A DNA stretch of 64,000 bases from Halictus rubicundus (GCF_050948215.1 NC_135151.1:7418220-7482219); one strand, 5' to 3'; counted from the stretch's first letter, positions 35,259 to 49,119 are shown. The notes: generated by a model not told the origin, from the sequence alone. Translations and numbers: made by a program.

Positions 35259-36674
35259 GTTCTCTTCTCAGTCCGCTCTGAGCCTCTGTAGCTCCGGGCG
35301 AAAATCTTACACGCCACTAATTGCTAGCATTGTCTCCGATGGGAGAGGCAGCGAAGCACCGAAGAGCGAAGCAACTCTTCGTCTTTCTGCCGTTAAATCT
35401 TATCCTCGGCCCGTTCGTCTTCGTCCTCCCGTCCCTCGTCTTCGTCTATCCGTTCCCCGTCGAAAATCTCGGTTTCCTGCACGGATAACCGTACCTCCGG
35501 CGCACAGAATTCGACTCATCGATCAATCCCCGGCTACGACGCGACGCGACGGGCGAAACGAGACAACAAATTCAACACGCGAGAAAAGACCCGCTTCGTT
35601 GCCAGTGCGCTGGTTTTTGCTGGCCCATCCCCAAGCTGAACTACGTGTTCGATAAACTGAGATACATGGCGTGCTCCTTAATCCTGCCGTGTTCTTCTAC
35701 GGTCTTTTTCGACGCGACTGTACCCTAATTCGTTCCACCCATTAAGTACCAAATTTTTATTTTTAAATCTTGCCTCCTTTTGCTCAAACGTTAAATTCAA
35801 TATGAAACATTCATTATTTTTATGATCAATTGGAAAAATATCCCAATTTGGAGATGCTGGAACTTGGAATGTATTTAGCTCTTTTTTAAGCCACTCAGTG
35901 CAATCCATTTTGCATGATCCCAAACGGGGATCAAGGTGTGCAATGGGTTAATGCTATTCTGTTTTTGTGGTGCTTGTTCATCTTGCAGGAAAGTATCAGG
36001 CAATCTAAGAATGTTTAAAATGTTGATATTTTGTTTGCGACACAAGTATATTGTTTACAATGCAACCATATTTTTCGCCGATACCATAGTTCACATTTAG
36101 GGAATGCAATCATCTCTTAAAATTAACACATCGCATGCCGACGATCATTTCACAGTTTTTAACACTAAACCTACCAAGCAGGAAACATATAAAATGAAAT
36201 AATGAAATAAATGCGTAAAACGATGTAATAACGTTCTCAATTTCTCCTAATGTCTTCGCACTTTTTTTTCACTCGTTCGTTCTTGCGATAAATGCATAAA
36301 ATCCGCGGGTCGAATTATCACAAAATGTTCAGCGCAATTTGGCCATCGTACAAAATCAGAAAACAGGTAGAAAAAGCGTAGGAATGTCTGGTAGAGCGTG
36401 TTCGGTATGTTTGCGAAACGGGGCGCGTATCGTCCATAAAGTCGCATAAATAATTAGGCTCGGCGAAATATCGATTACGCGAGAACGCGGATACGCGACG
36501 ACAGAAGCGACCGACGAATTTTTTTCGTCCGTAATCAACTGCTCTTGACGCGTGTATATCTAACATCGGTTACCTTGACACAGTGGCACAAATGTAAGCG
36601 AAGCTACAACCGCTCTCGGCTGACCCAGTTTTGATATCCTCTACTTACCGGTCCTTATTTTACGTTTCCGCGCG

Positions 36675-36676
<2 letters not shown>
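34782..36676. other. GC-richer island with GA repeats; possible promoter or untranslated exon
   Basis: At about 34830-35660 the base composition is GC- and CpG-richer than the surroundings and contains GA tracts (34880-34907 and 35213-35255). A long + frame (35179-35655) begins in the GA tract and has no recognisable domain, so I treat it as non-coding. A TTAA-family end lies at 36161 and a family D-like end near 36299. Confidence 0.35.
35213..35255. repeat. (GA)n microsatellite
   Basis: About 21 GA units on the + strand. Confidence 0.95.

Positions 36677-36716
<40 letters not shown>
36677..36716. repeat. (CT)n microsatellite
   Basis: About 19 CT units continuing into a pyrimidine-rich stretch to about 36760. 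Confidence 0.95.
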
Positions 36717-36719
<3 letters not shown>

Positions 36720-38439
36720 TCTCTTCCTTTTCTCTCACACTCTCTCTCTAGCTTTCTCTGATTCGTTGAATCTCTGATTCTCAAACGACACAATGGACTC
36801 TGGTGAATTTATCACAAGGAGAATGTAAGATTACCTGCAACGGCGCCTAACCACTCTTAAATTCGTCGGGGCGTGCTGTGGTTCGACAATCCCCAATGCT
36901 CTAGCAATATAACTAGCAATGAGTTATTGCTAGTGCAAAGATTTTTCCTCGGTTTCTTTCGGTTAAAAATTGCGAGTCAGAAGAATTATTGAAAACGATA
37001 AGTCTGATTGAACGTGGAAAAGTGGATTGCGTTGGATATCGAAAAATTAAAGAATACTTTGCAGTTATAATTTGCAGCTGGGGATGAAATTAATAAGATG
37101 ATAATACAAATGAAATACATATATCGAAATTAAAGTTGTGTTGAAAAAGAATCATTTTGGGAGATGTTTGACTACCAATATTATATTGTTAAACTGAAAT
37201 ATGTCCTAATAGTTTTTAATTACGTAAATAGGCCTCGTTATACTTCAATTCTACTACTTAAGGCACCCGGTTATTCAATTTATGTTCCACCGAAATAAAT
37301 CAAATTTTCATCGAATTTTTTCATGTCGTATAATTTTTTATTCTGAACATAATAAAATTACAAAATGCATTTTCTTTAAATGTTTCAGATACTTGAAGTT
37401 GTGCTGATTTGTAAATCAAAATTTCAGGTTCGTTGTCTCTTCACTTTCATTTTATGATTTTCGTGTAATTAATAAGAACATACAGGTAAATGCTTATTCA
37501 TTCTGATCCTTGGGTTTTCCTTTCACGAAAATGGTATTGGGTAATTTGTGTGCGGAATACTCCAAAAATTGATTTTTTCCTGCATGCGAACCACTGCCGT
37601 TTGAAACGTATCGAGACATTGCAGTCCCTCTTGAAGAAGACAGTGGAACCTCTTCTTTAATCTCTCAGCTCTCGCTTTAAACTAGTCTTTGTCCGTCATT
37701 CGCAAGGTCTGAAACGTGGCTAAAAAGTACGTTACATTTTCCATTTTCAGATCGAAAATGGCGAACGATTTTTTGAACTGCGAGAGAATAACCAAATGGA
37801 AATCAATTTTGCCCTACGCCGGCAATTAATAATATCAACTCCAAGTGTAGAAAGAAATTCTTATAAAATTATGTAGCTCAATCTAAGTAGATGGACAATT
37901 AGTAATGATTAAGTAATTTTTTATTCCCGAAATGCATCCGCCATTCCCAGCATTCCTCAGCATTGTAGTTTCTCCACTATACCAAAGGTGCCACGAACTC
38001 GTTCCATTTGTTCCTTATTTATAAACGCATTTAGCTTAATGGGCACTGGTGTTATAATGGCGCCTAGTTTTCGCGAGCGATGAAATTTTTGACGACACAG
38101 CAATAACTGGCAACTTTTTATCGCCGCTACCGGGAATTGTTGCTTTCGGCCGTCGTCGTCACGTATCGCATTAACGATGCAACGCGTTCCCAGACCGACA
38201 TCTGCGCAACCGAGGTATTATTACTTTCGACAATGGGAGGCGGTAACTTGCAGAAAATTGACTCGAGTTCGTTTATCGCTAATTCGCAAAGTTACGAGAT
38301 CGGAATTCTTGAGTGGTCATGAATAATTCACACGTCAGAGTCGGCCGGTTGTTGGTGCACCGTGTACGGGTTTCGATTCGTTTGATATACCGTGCCGCGA
38401 ACGAGACCATCGACGCGGCACCATCTTCACAGTATTATC
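36717..38439. other. AT-rich non-coding stretch
   Basis: No exon, RNA gene or element with clear ends was recognised. A slightly GC-richer block occurs at about 38090-38420. Confidence 0.5.
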
Positions 38440-38895
38440 GCATAGTACAATTTTCTAGTAGAGCATACAACAAGAAATAAAATTACAGTGTTCACAGTAC
38501 AGTGTGCAACGAAAGTGAAATTAGCGTGCACTACAAAAATGGAACTACAGCATACAGAATACAGAGTGCATAATAGAATCCACAATCAAAATAAAATTAC
38601 AGTGTTCAGAATACGGTGAACAACAAAAATGAATACTACAGTGTATAATAAAAATAAAACGGTGGAGTACGTAATAGAGTGTGCAATAAAAATGAAATTA
38701 CAGTGTATATAATAGAATCCACAACAAACATAAAATTACAGTGTGCATAATACGGCGAACAACAAAAATAAATACTACTGGCCGTGTACGTAATGCAGTG
38801 TACAATAAAAATGAAATTACAATGTATATAACACAGTATACAGTAAAAATGAAATTGCAATGTACATAACACAGCGGATAACAAAAATAAAATTA
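38440..38895. repeat. Degenerate minisatellite-like array
   Basis: Repeated variants of AAAATGAAATTACAGTGTA alternating with ACAACAAAAATAAA and AATAGAATCCACAA occur every 35-45 bases, with about ten diverged units. The minus-strand open frame across it is a by-product of the repeat. Confidence 0.8.
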
Positions 38896-41800
38896 CTCCT
38901 CCGAAGGTCATTTGAAGGTCAACATACTATACACGGATAAATTTATCTTTCTAATAGGTACAACCTCTTTTTCACTGATCAAAATACATCATCTCATTAA
39001 AAAAAAAAAAACGAAGATTACTTTGAAAAATCCAAAATTACTACTTGAGGGCTAAATCTTCTCTGTCACATCAACTACCTCGCCAAAGCATTTTTCTTGT
39101 AACGTTGAAGACAATGAAAATAATTCAGTTCAAAGTGATAGGTGGCGCACTGTCCGTATATTTCGAAAAACGGACATTTCGTCGATGTTTTTATAAAGTT
39201 AGGACCATTCAAAAATTGCAGTGAGCTAACGCTGGTTCGCAGCACAGTGGCCAAGCAGCGTATCCGAGGTTTTCTGCGATTTTCACGTTTCCGGCACGCG
39301 GTAACGACGAAGCATGTTCGACGAGCACGACAACTCTGTTCGGCATTATTCGCGCCGCCTGCTGCGGCCATAAATTGCTTTTATTATTATTATTCTTGGG
39401 CCGGTACATCGTTAAAATGGAAACGCTCGTACCTCTAAGCCGTGCGTACGCGCCCGCGCATTTTTTCCCCCGGAAATATTCCGTGTAAATATTTTTCGCG
39501 AAAATTGCTTCCTACGCTCTTTCGTTTCAATATTGATTTTAGCCGTCCTTGATACTCTAATTTTTCAGTTTTCGGCGTACGGTTTTGAACGTTGTTTGTG
39601 GATGATTGCGAGATGGTTGTGTAGATGGAATTACTCGGTTAAACAAATGTTCCTGTTCTACATATTTATGAGTGGCAAGATCAAGCATGTTTAGCGAAGT
39701 TCGCGCCGGCCGACGTTTTATTAAAATTCGTTGCAGCGAATTGCAGCCGTGAATAATAAGAGACGACGTTGCGCACGCTAAGGGATCCGGTCATGGTCGG
39801 GAAATATCGATACGGGTATTTTAACCGAGGCATTTATGGTTCCTTTCCAGATTTTATCGATCTCCTCGTGGCAAGCGAAATTAGTTTGCGCGAAAAATCA
39901 TTTCAGCCTCCTTTCGAACAGTCCGAAAGATATGCATCGAGGCTGGATCTGCCGAATGGGGTTGAAATAATCCAAATTTTTTATTCTGCCATTGAGCATC
40001 CAAATATTTACCAAATCGATCATCTGCAGGAAGTAGAAAACAAAGAAAATCGATGAAATGGTAAGCATTCATTTTTCAAAAGTTCTATGAATTTCTTTTC
40101 GATTCAGTGGTAAGTCTCATTACTGGAATGTGAATTTTGATACAAAATAAAATTTGTAAGATACAGAGAGTAAATAAATATTGTTTTCCGTTTTCAAATA
40201 CGCTTAACGAGTTGAAAATAATAGAAGAGTATGTTTAAATTCGTCGAATTCGTTTCACTGCTCTGCATTTACTCTACTTATGAAATCCACAATCTCCTAG
40301 TTTTGAAAGAAATTTGTTTTCAGCGAAAAATGTGAAGTATCGATCAACTATTTGGATAGGAGAATGCAAGAAAGTTGGTTAATGGATTTGGCCAGTGTGA
40401 ACAAGTCTGTTATTAAAAAGCAGAAAATAAAACCAAGAAAAATAAAAGTAATCGAACTATTTTCTCTCTCTCTCTCTCTCTCTCTCTCTAATAGGACATT
40501 CTATCATCGATTACGAACCAGGTAAACCAGAAATTACATTTTCTACGTCCACAGGTTTCGCAAGAAGCTGATTCCGTGCATCGCATTTTATTCGGAGCGA
40601 CATTTTACGAAAGGACGGCTTTCAAGCGGCTCTCGAAAACAAGAAACAGTTTGCTAAGCTGAAAAGTATAAAAGAACAGGAGAGCTTCGTTGGCCATTAA
40701 ATGGCAGAAAATTGTCAATCACAATGCGATGGCCGCGGCTGAATTTGTGTTCCGCAAACTGCCCCGGTGACGGTGGAATATTTCTGCGAAGGATATTTTC
40801 TCGGTTTTCCGGGCCGGATCCGCGGACGTTTAAATCGTAACCGAGGGGATCGTTGTCAAATGGGACATTTAATCAGTGAAACGAATCACCTGTCTTGGCA
40901 CGGGGACTCGGCTGGCGCAGAAAAAGAGAAGACGCACGGTAAATATTTAATCCGCGCGGTTCGTTCCCTGCGGATACTTTTCCGCTGCACTTTACACAGC
41001 TCACTACACAAATAGAACCATCTGGAGATAGATCTGGTCGTTTTGTTAACTTCTGCATTTCGCCACCTGAACGTACCGGGGAAATTCTCTTTGTAATTTC
41101 CACCTGGTCGATGGAAACGATAAATTAAATGGTATCGCGTTTTACTGCTTCTTTGTTCGTTTGTTTAACCCTCGTGTTGAATGCTGAAATTGTACTATCG
41201 TTTTTGTTAACAGTATAGACTTCATAGTTTCAGTGTACATTTGCATCTGGCAAATGCGAGTTCGTTTATAATTGTCCAATAAAGTAGAAATTTATTCTGC
41301 TATTCTTCAACGAGCACGTGCGAAAAACTTGGAAGTCGAATCGACAAAGTTTATCATGATTACACCGTGAGTTTTATACATTTAGAACAAAAATTACTGG
41401 ATCAAATACAAAATGGTAAAAACATTTGAGGAATTTAAAAACGCTGTTGGATTACTTTTCAGCTTGTTAAAGTTATTAAGAATAGGAATAAATGTCTATG
41501 GAGCTTGCAATTGATACATACAATTTTCAGTTTGCACAAGAATCCGCAGTCCAATCATAATTATTGTAAAATATCCTCTAAATGTAATTTACTTAATATA
41601 TTCTATTAAAACTTGATTTTCATGTTAGGCAAAAGCATTGTGTCAATCATACACGACGGAGGTGCCACTCAACGATATAAATGTAAAATAATTAATTTCA
41701 ATTTTATCCCTCTGACTCTTTACTGCCACATACCACGCACCATTTGTCACACTAGATTGTACAAAATCGTTCACAATTTTTGCAAAGCTCTTAGTTCAAT

Positions 41801-42632
41801 TTTCCATCCGCATGAAACACAGTTCGAGTCGTTGAAACGCGTTCATCTCGCGGTGGAATGAAACACGTGCGAAGGAGCCGCGGTTAGAAATTTAATTTCC
41901 AATTTCTCCCGGGAGCGTTCGACTCCCTTCCTTTATTTTCTTTTTTTTCCCCGCTCCCAGTCAATTTTACAATCGACAGACTCCGCCACGCGTTTAAGAA
42001 TCCGGCCGCTGAATAATTCAGCGCTCGCGTCCGCCACGAACGGTATCGCATACACGGCCGTTGCGTTGCGTTGGGTAAAACGTCCTATCGCGCGGAGTGG
42101 CTGCAATTCACCGGATTGCGGCCATAACGTTGTTAAAAGCAGAATTTTCTGCGGCCCCGGAGACCCGGGGGTTGCGCAGCAAATTGCATTTCGGTTGGCT
42201 ACGCGGAACATTCGAATGTTTAATTTCTCTTACGACCGTTAATTACCTTCTATCTTCAAACCGGCAAAGTCGACGGACAGGATCCCCAGAATATTAACTT
42301 TCGGTTGTCATAACTGGGCTGATGGCTGCGGCCCGCCGCGCCGCGCGAGTGGCGAGAAACCACGAAATTCTGACCGAAATATGAAATCGAATATGAGGAA
42401 TTGCCTGGATGTAATGTTATCGGTTTATCCGGTATCCATGCATGATATTTTTGTAGTTTTAACATTTATATCACAATTCTTTCGAGGTTATGGCAGTCTG
42501 AAGTTGGCGATTTTATCGAGGGAATTTTTTGTGGTAAACATTCAGTATATGTGATTTATTTTTTAACAATATTCACACCTCATATATTAGAATATATTCA
42601 CATATATTAAATTTCTTTTACAAGTGAATATA
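38896..42632. other. Non-coding stretch with mixed islands
   Basis: Holds an A run at 38999-39011, a (CT)n tract at 40462-40489, a family D-like end near 41530, and GC-richer blocks at about 39220-39480, 40540-41110 and 41860-42380. A 95-codon + frame at 39769-40056 has unremarkable content, and I could not assign it. Confidence 0.45.
40462..40489. repeat. (CT)n microsatellite
   Basis: About 14 CT units. Confidence 0.9.
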
Positions 42633-42870
42633 CAAAGTGTTAGATAAAAAAAAGTATCCTACGAAAATGGCTGGTGTTTTTACGCACGATAAGATCCCAT
42701 AATAAAAAATATAGGTTTCCGTTTGAAAAAACAAAGTTGACCTTCAAATGACCTTGAAAACTGCCCCCCTCTTTCCCCCTCGAAATCCTTGAACACGTGT
42801 TTTACAATTTTTTAATTTCTTTCATACTTTTCGAGATATTCGGCTGGAAAGTTTTCAAATGAACACTCTG
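42633..42870. mobile_element. Element F: 238-bp TA-flanked element next to a family A copy
   Basis: Left end CAAAGTGTT and the complement of the right end, CAGAGTGTT, agree at 8 of 9 positions, with TA at 42631-42632 and 42871-42872. The right end lies exactly at the TATATG tract of a family A element. Longer terminal pairing was not found, so confidence is moderate. Confidence 0.5.
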
Positions 42871-42931
42871 TATATGTCGCCAAGGCCTGGATGATACACG
42901 ACGCTGTTGACAAATATCGAGAATTCGCTGT
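42871..42931. mobile_element. Family A MITE, short copy
   Basis: TATATGTCGCCAAGGCCTGG is present, followed by a diverged second arm ending CGAGAATTCGCTGTA. The expected left terminus (CAGTGATTTCTC) is missing, replaced by element F. Confidence 0.7.
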
Positions 42932-45900
42932 ATATTCGTTTATGTAATTGTTCAATTCGATATCGGTAAAATCACAAAAGACAAATTAGTCAGAAACGAA
43001 TGTGTCTTTGGTTGCAGCGGGTTTCACTCGCCGCGTAAAATTCGCACGGCGCATAAAGATCCGCAGTCTAATTACACGCGTCTTAAAAGTTCGCTTCCGG
43101 GTATGCAAGCATTAATTTTGGCCAGGATTTCGGCGATTCTCGCGACTGTCGAAAGCATTCGCGGGAAACTTTCCGTTTGAAACACTGCGAGTCCCGCGAA
43201 TTGCTCGCGCCAAAGTCGCCGCCCGTTGCAATTGCACCGAAACTGCGAGCCCGGATGCGGATTTGGAGCAGGCGACGATACCGTTGTCGCGATATCAGCC
43301 GTTTGTACAAACACAAGCTGCTCGGGGAACTTTTGCTTGATCCCCGCAGGATCTCGAGAATCGAGGAAATTTGAAACGTTCAGGCATTCCTTGTTCCTCG
43401 GTCAATTAATTTGCGAAAATTTCAATCTCCCGGAAAGTCCACAGTCTACTTGCTCGAGGATTTAATTAAGCTGCAATCGGCCTCGGTGACGATCGAGTTA
43501 TTAAATCGACCGAATATGAAATGTTAAACTTGAACGAAATTTGATATTCTATTTCATACGAATCTCGGTGATCAATCCAAAGTGCGTCGGTCATATTGTT
43601 ATTTAAACCTTGATTATTTTTCGTGGAAATTGCGTTGATTGAACTTCGATATTTGTGGGCGTGCTTAATTGAGATGCTTTTGTCCGTTGATTTTTTTTTT
43701 TTAGTGAGGTGTGTGCTTTTTATTGACACTTTTAACGAATATTTATTTTTATTCTTTTTTTTTTTGTTTGTTATTTTCGGTTTTAATCGAGTTTTAATAT
43801 AAACACTCTACATCACTCTACATCGGTTTAATATAAAATAATATTTGTTGTCTCGAAAGAGGACAGTGTAAATTTTCAGTTGACATGGAAATGGTAAAGG
43901 TCAGTTTCCATTCCTCATTCGTAAAAATGAGAGCGAGCGAACCAAAATGTGCGACAGCGGCATTTTGTCGGTCCCGATAAAGAGATTCTCTGTCGAAATT
44001 TTCTGGTGGTACGGCGTGCGGTTTTCTGATTAATTGCACAGTGTTTTACGCACAGTGGCTCTCCCCCGGAGCGGAAGTGGCCCTAAAGAATGATTAGCAT
44101 AGCCAGAAGAAGTTCGTCGTCTGCACCGGTAATCGAGTGGTCTCGATCGATCGGGTCGTCGGTCCCGTCGGTCGGTATACGCGGCTGCAGGAGTGCTGCA
44201 GGTTCGTTGCACTTTCGGCCGCATTCGTAAAACTGCATACCACTGCACCATCGGATATCTCTCGTTCCCTCCGCGGAGCTCACCGCGATAATTGAATTTC
44301 GTTCTTAACCGGTTCGATCGCCATGGCGTTAAAATAATCCGGAATGTATCACACGTGATAATACGACGAATTACAAAATGGACGGGAACTATACAAGCTT
44401 CGCGATATTGTAAAGTAGCGTTACTATATTAACGCAATCTTCGTCCCTGACGCTTTTATACGGAATGCAATTTTGATTAAATGGTGCATGCCTCGGGGCA
44501 AACGGAGGGTTACTGAAAATTATATGAAAGTTGCATCAATAATTCTGATCAAACAGATTTTTTATTTTAGGTACTTTTAACTAAAAAGTAAATTGGTATT
44601 ATGTCCAGAGGCTGTGGATCTACATACAAATTCCAATTTTCGTCGATTGTCTTATGGAAATTAAAATTATGGAAAAATTTGTTGAGCGGATGGTTTCTAC
44701 TCACAAAATTAGATGGAAAACTGTGTCAACTGTTTGTTAGTTTTGCCTAAATCTACAGCTTGATCATGTCATTCTTAAAATAGAAAGTCTCAGGTTCGTT
44801 GAATAAAAATTTCGGATTGTTTATCTAGATGAAAAAGGCCACTTCGGGCTTGAAATACAATACCTACCTGAATTATATAAAAGAAGAGAGATTATCCAAA
44901 GGAAGAATTATACTGACATTCCCCAAGATTTTCAAGGAATTAAAATTGGACATCGTCTTTTAAGTTAAATTCAAATATTAATAAGAAATGATTCAGTTAG
45001 ACCAAGAAACCACAAACCCCGTTCAATCGTCTTAATATTGTTCACATTAAAGTAAATTGAAGCGTCGTCAAGGGCCACAAAACGAGTCCACGTTCGATGA
45101 AGTTCTTTGACTCAGTGGGCTTCACTAAAGATGCAAAAGAAGAGACAGAATTACAATGACTCCGTAAAAGCATTTGAACCCCGAATTTCCAATTTTTGGA
45201 AAATTGTCTACATTCAAACCTTTGTAATTTTCCAAAAAAAGAACATCGTACAAGAGTAAACCTGCAGTCAATTAAAAAGCTTGAAGCCTCTTTCACAATA
45301 CATTGCTCAGCTTCTGCGCTCTTTGCAATTTCTAGATGACTGCAAAGAAATTAAAATCGTTTAATACATTCCTAAAAAAAAAAAATCGTTCTTTTGACTG
45401 CGTTCTACGCTAATCAATAGTAGAGAATTCTGAACGTGCTGGGAAACGGAATCCTCGCACGCGAGAATCAACCCCATTCGAAAATTCTCGCCCACCGTCA
45501 CCGTCATCCCCGCGATCATCGACTTTCCATTTGGCAGTGCGTCTCGACAGGACGCCTTGGGGCTCCGAAAGGCAGAGGGCCATAAAACGGGCGAAAACAA
45601 TGAAAGGAATCACGCGGTTCCAATTTTGTCCCGTGTGTATTCAGGCTGATGGCGCGCGTTGGGGTAGGTCCAGGAGGCAAGAACCGGAACGGAGAGCTGG
45701 TTGTCGACGGAGCCGGCCAAAATTCTGAGGTGCACAGCCCGGGGTCGATTAAAATGCAAACAAAACACACCCGGCGAATCCAACGGTTTCCCGGTGCCGA
45801 GATAGAATCGGAGAAGAAGAGAAAGCGGGTCCGAGAGACGAGGACGAAGAAAAGAGGCTAAAACGGGGGGTAGGCAGAGGGTGCAAAAAGGGGTTGGCGA

Positions 45901-46897
45901 GTCTGCCGCGAAGGTGGCCGAGAACGTTGGTATAAGGAAACGGAAGGAAGCAACAAGAGGAAAAGTGGGGTTCGCGAGAGGGTAGGAGAGATAGCTGCTA
46001 TCTCTCGACGAGTATACGAAAAAAAAAAACGAAGAGAAAAACAGGCGAAATAAAGCCGGCTGGTAGGAGAAAGGGACCCGGGTGCAACGGTGTGCATGTG
46101 CGTGTGCCTGTTTCATTCTCTCCTCTTTGTCTTAGGAGAATACCCCTGCATCCCCTGGTTTTTCTTTGTTCCTCCCCTCGTGTCCTTTTCTGCATGCGAG
46201 CTGGCGGACTCCGGAACGGTGGGAACTGGCTGGAAGAAAGGAAGAGGGAGAAAAGTGAAGGTGGGTGTTGCACCAGAAAGAGATAGCAACCCTCCGGAGA
46301 GGGGTGGATATTCTGGGCAGCTGCCAGATGGCGCATTGCGCCCCAGAACCTCGAGTTTCTAACGTTTGCTGCCAAACACCGAAATTTCTCCCTACCCTCT
46401 GCCTTTCCTCCTCCATTCTCTAGCATCCGTTCTCTTCCTCTCTCTCTCTCTCTCTCTCTCTTCGTTCCGTCATCTTCTCCATCCCCTTCGACAGAAGCGG
46501 GATTTCACGGTTTTTCACCCAAAATCCGGGCCACTAATGCTAGCCAAGCACGAAGCCCTAAATTTCGGCGGAGCTCCGATCAACGACACCTAGGTCTGTG
46601 TCCTAAGCCGAGACTACTTTCGTCTGGATATTTTGTAGATCACTGTGTATCTCGGATGCGACGCTACGTCTCCAGGGAGAATCGATACGAGCAATTACAG
46701 AGATTTTTGTCCCGAGACCAAGCCACCGTGTTAATCGACAACAGAATTAAATCTCGGATGTTCTTCGCGACGATCCGACACGGTTTGTTATTTGATTGTG
46801 GGAACGGGGATGTTTCGATCAGCGTTTCAACATGGCCTTGGCTGCATAGATCGCTCAGGACAGGCTGTGAACAATTTTTTCGATCGAGACTGTATTA
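42932..46897. other. Non-coding stretch with purine-skewed island
   Basis: A family D-like end lies at 43051. GC-richer blocks at 43080-43480 and 44030-44340 have short overlapping frames on both strands. Between about 45640 and 46080 the + strand is strongly purine-rich, then switches to pyrimidine-rich at about 46100-46200, with CT repeats at 46438-46461. The long minus-strand frames here are low-complexity and I do not call them genes. Possible promoter or untranslated exon. Confidence 0.4.
46438..46461. repeat. (CT)n microsatellite
   Basis: About 12 CT units. Confidence 0.9.
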
Positions 46898-47050
46898 GAC
46901 TGTGGATTTGACACGTTCAAAATTGAGTAGATGAAATTTAATATTGTAGTTGTAGCTGAAGTTATTTAAGGATGAAATAACGTTCTATACGGTTTCTGTT
47001 TCTTCCAATCGACGCAGACAATTTTTATTTTGCATGAAGATCCGGCAGTC
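46898..47050. mobile_element. Family D TIR element, 153 bp
   Basis: Left end GACTGTGGAT and right end ATCCGGCAGTC are flanked by TA. The subterminal TTTTTATTTTGCATGAAGAT on the right matches the motif next to other D ends. Confidence 0.7.
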
Positions 47051-47339
47051 TACTTGTAATACTATTTCCAATACTGTTTGTTGAAATAGTTAGGGGAGAG
47101 AAGCTTCATGCGACTCTTTTTTTAATGATTCACCTGGAGATGGATACTGCACATTTTTATACCATTGTGTGCAGTATTAATTTATATTAATTTATTCTTG
47201 AGTATTTTGCAAGCAATAATAACAATATTCCAAAAATGTTCCAAATTGTAAATACAAACGAAAGACAAGAAATGAAAAGAAATATTCCAAATGTATGCCT
47301 TGGTGATCGTATACCTAACCTAACATAACAATGGTGTGA

Positions 47340-47570
47340 AGTCAACGTTGAACAGGAACTAACACATCAGTAACATTGATCTGCAAATGTTTATGTACAA
47401 TTGTGTGAAGTACTGACTAAACTAGTTCCAGTTCAGTTACCAAACGAAGTTGTAGCCAGCAGTTATCCTAACAATAGCCAAGAGTTAACACTCCAATAAC
47501 ATTGACCTATAAACATTTACGTAGAATCGTACGAGCTACGCTGTGGTTGAACTAGTCCTAGAAGTCTTAC
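47340..47570. repeat. Two-unit diverged tandem repeat, period about 136
   Basis: TAACATTGATCTGCAAATGTTTATGTA-like sequence near 47371 recurs as TAACATTGACCTATAAACATTTACGTA near 47507, and adjacent blocks also correspond (GTTCCAG and GTCCTAG). Confidence 0.6.
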
Positions 47571-49080
47571 GGTTTATAATACAGCGACTTAAGTCCTTGG
47601 AAGTAATGACAATCGTGCTTTGAAGTTTCCCGTGCGTCAGTGAAGTATACATAGTATAGTGAGACAGTAGATATTCCGTGCATTCGGTCGTTGGAAAAAG
47701 ATAAACAGAGTCGTATACTTCGAGTTGTTGTTATCGTACAGTTTGCGTTCTAAAACTGGAACTTTGTTAATGTCCTCTGTTCATTCAATTTTCGGAAGAC
47801 TGCTTGCGAAATGGTGGGAAATGAATCGTGTCGAATTGAATAGTATAGTCTGGAGCAGACTATTTTATTTGTGTAATATTTTTCATCAAATTTCCTAACA
47901 CTCACTTGCAACCAAAAATTGAAATTTCCATATCTCGAATTTTTCATATACGCAAGAACCTCTGAAACAATCGTCGACCTGCAGTTAGTTGGACCAAATA
48001 ATACAATAATACTTTATTTGTCGTCTTTCACCCGAAATTTTTGAATATGAACACAAAGTACAGTCCCCTTTCACTCTTCCGCATGAATAATAAATAATTT
48101 ACTATACGGTCTATTGTCTGAGAGGTGTGTGAAAGGACGCATTTCTTGAAAATCAGTTTTCAATTGAACGATCAGAAGCTTCGCGAACTTTGTCTGGTAC
48201 GTGGGTGTTTCAATCTGAAATTTCTTACGTTCAGTCGACCACGCCACGAGTTAATTCCAAACCCAAGTGAAATAATTGTAAAACACTTTCATAAATATGT
48301 TTACAGAGAATTGTACCTTCGTGCGATTACGTTTTACACCAGTGGTGTTCAGTGTCTGCCCGTACGGGCAGCGATATTCTTGCCCTGGGCATACACAGAA
48401 CGGCGGGCACGAAGCTACGCCCCTGCGGGCAAGGCTGCGTGCATTTGTCGCACGCATTGCCACAACTACGTGGCAAGCTACGTCTGTGCTACGGCCTACC
48501 CCCACTCCACTTAATCACTTGCCCGTAGCGGTGCCCGCGAGCATCGCCGGGCGCCATTGCCCGCTAATACGCATGTTGAGCAGTTCTTTTTTACACAATC
48601 GCCAATAATTTCTTTGCGTCTTTTCAGGGAGAATATTTGAGTTGTTTACTAGATTTGCAACACATTTCTTATGCAGTTCACACGCTTCCAGTCCCAGAAA
48701 AATAATTACAAAATATTCCGACAAATATAGTTGTCGGAAATTCCACCATTGCATAATTCAATGTACAATAGAATCGTTGTGTCTCTCTAGAGCGATTAAT
48801 TGAATTGTCTGCTTGATTTGCGATAAATTAAAGTGTGCGACCGGGCGCACCGGGTTAATGCAGGAAGGAAGTGGCTCCACGTGTCTACGATTCTTTGCGT
48901 CCTATTGATTTCCACGAGAATGAAGCGGAGTACGGTGCTGCGCGGCAAATTTAACGTTATCGCCAAACCGGAGATGCACGTGCCTCTCATTAGAAACTTC
49001 GAATGAGGATTTCATTCCCGGATCGCAGAATTAGCATGTTCTACGCACTACATACATCCACACCAGGCTTTATACTAGAC

Positions 49081-49119
<39 letters not shown>

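Noticed and set aside
35179..35655. A 158-codon + strand frame
   Set aside because: It begins within the GA microsatellite, giving an RE repeat, and continues as compositionally biased Arg/Pro/Ser sequence without a domain.
38636..38911. A 91-codon minus-strand frame that looks membrane-like
   Set aside because: It is a translation of the degenerate tandem repeat; the repeated HCNF-type pieces come from the repeat period.
45610..46116. A 168-codon minus-strand frame
   Set aside because: It reads the purine-skewed tract as low-complexity Phe/Ser/Pro/Leu; two other frames are equally open.
48340..48570. A possible hAT-type MITE
   Set aside because: It has a GC-rich block, a CAGTGGTGTT start and a 16-base palindrome, but I could not find the second terminus or a target duplication, so it is recorded only as a GC-rich palindromic block.
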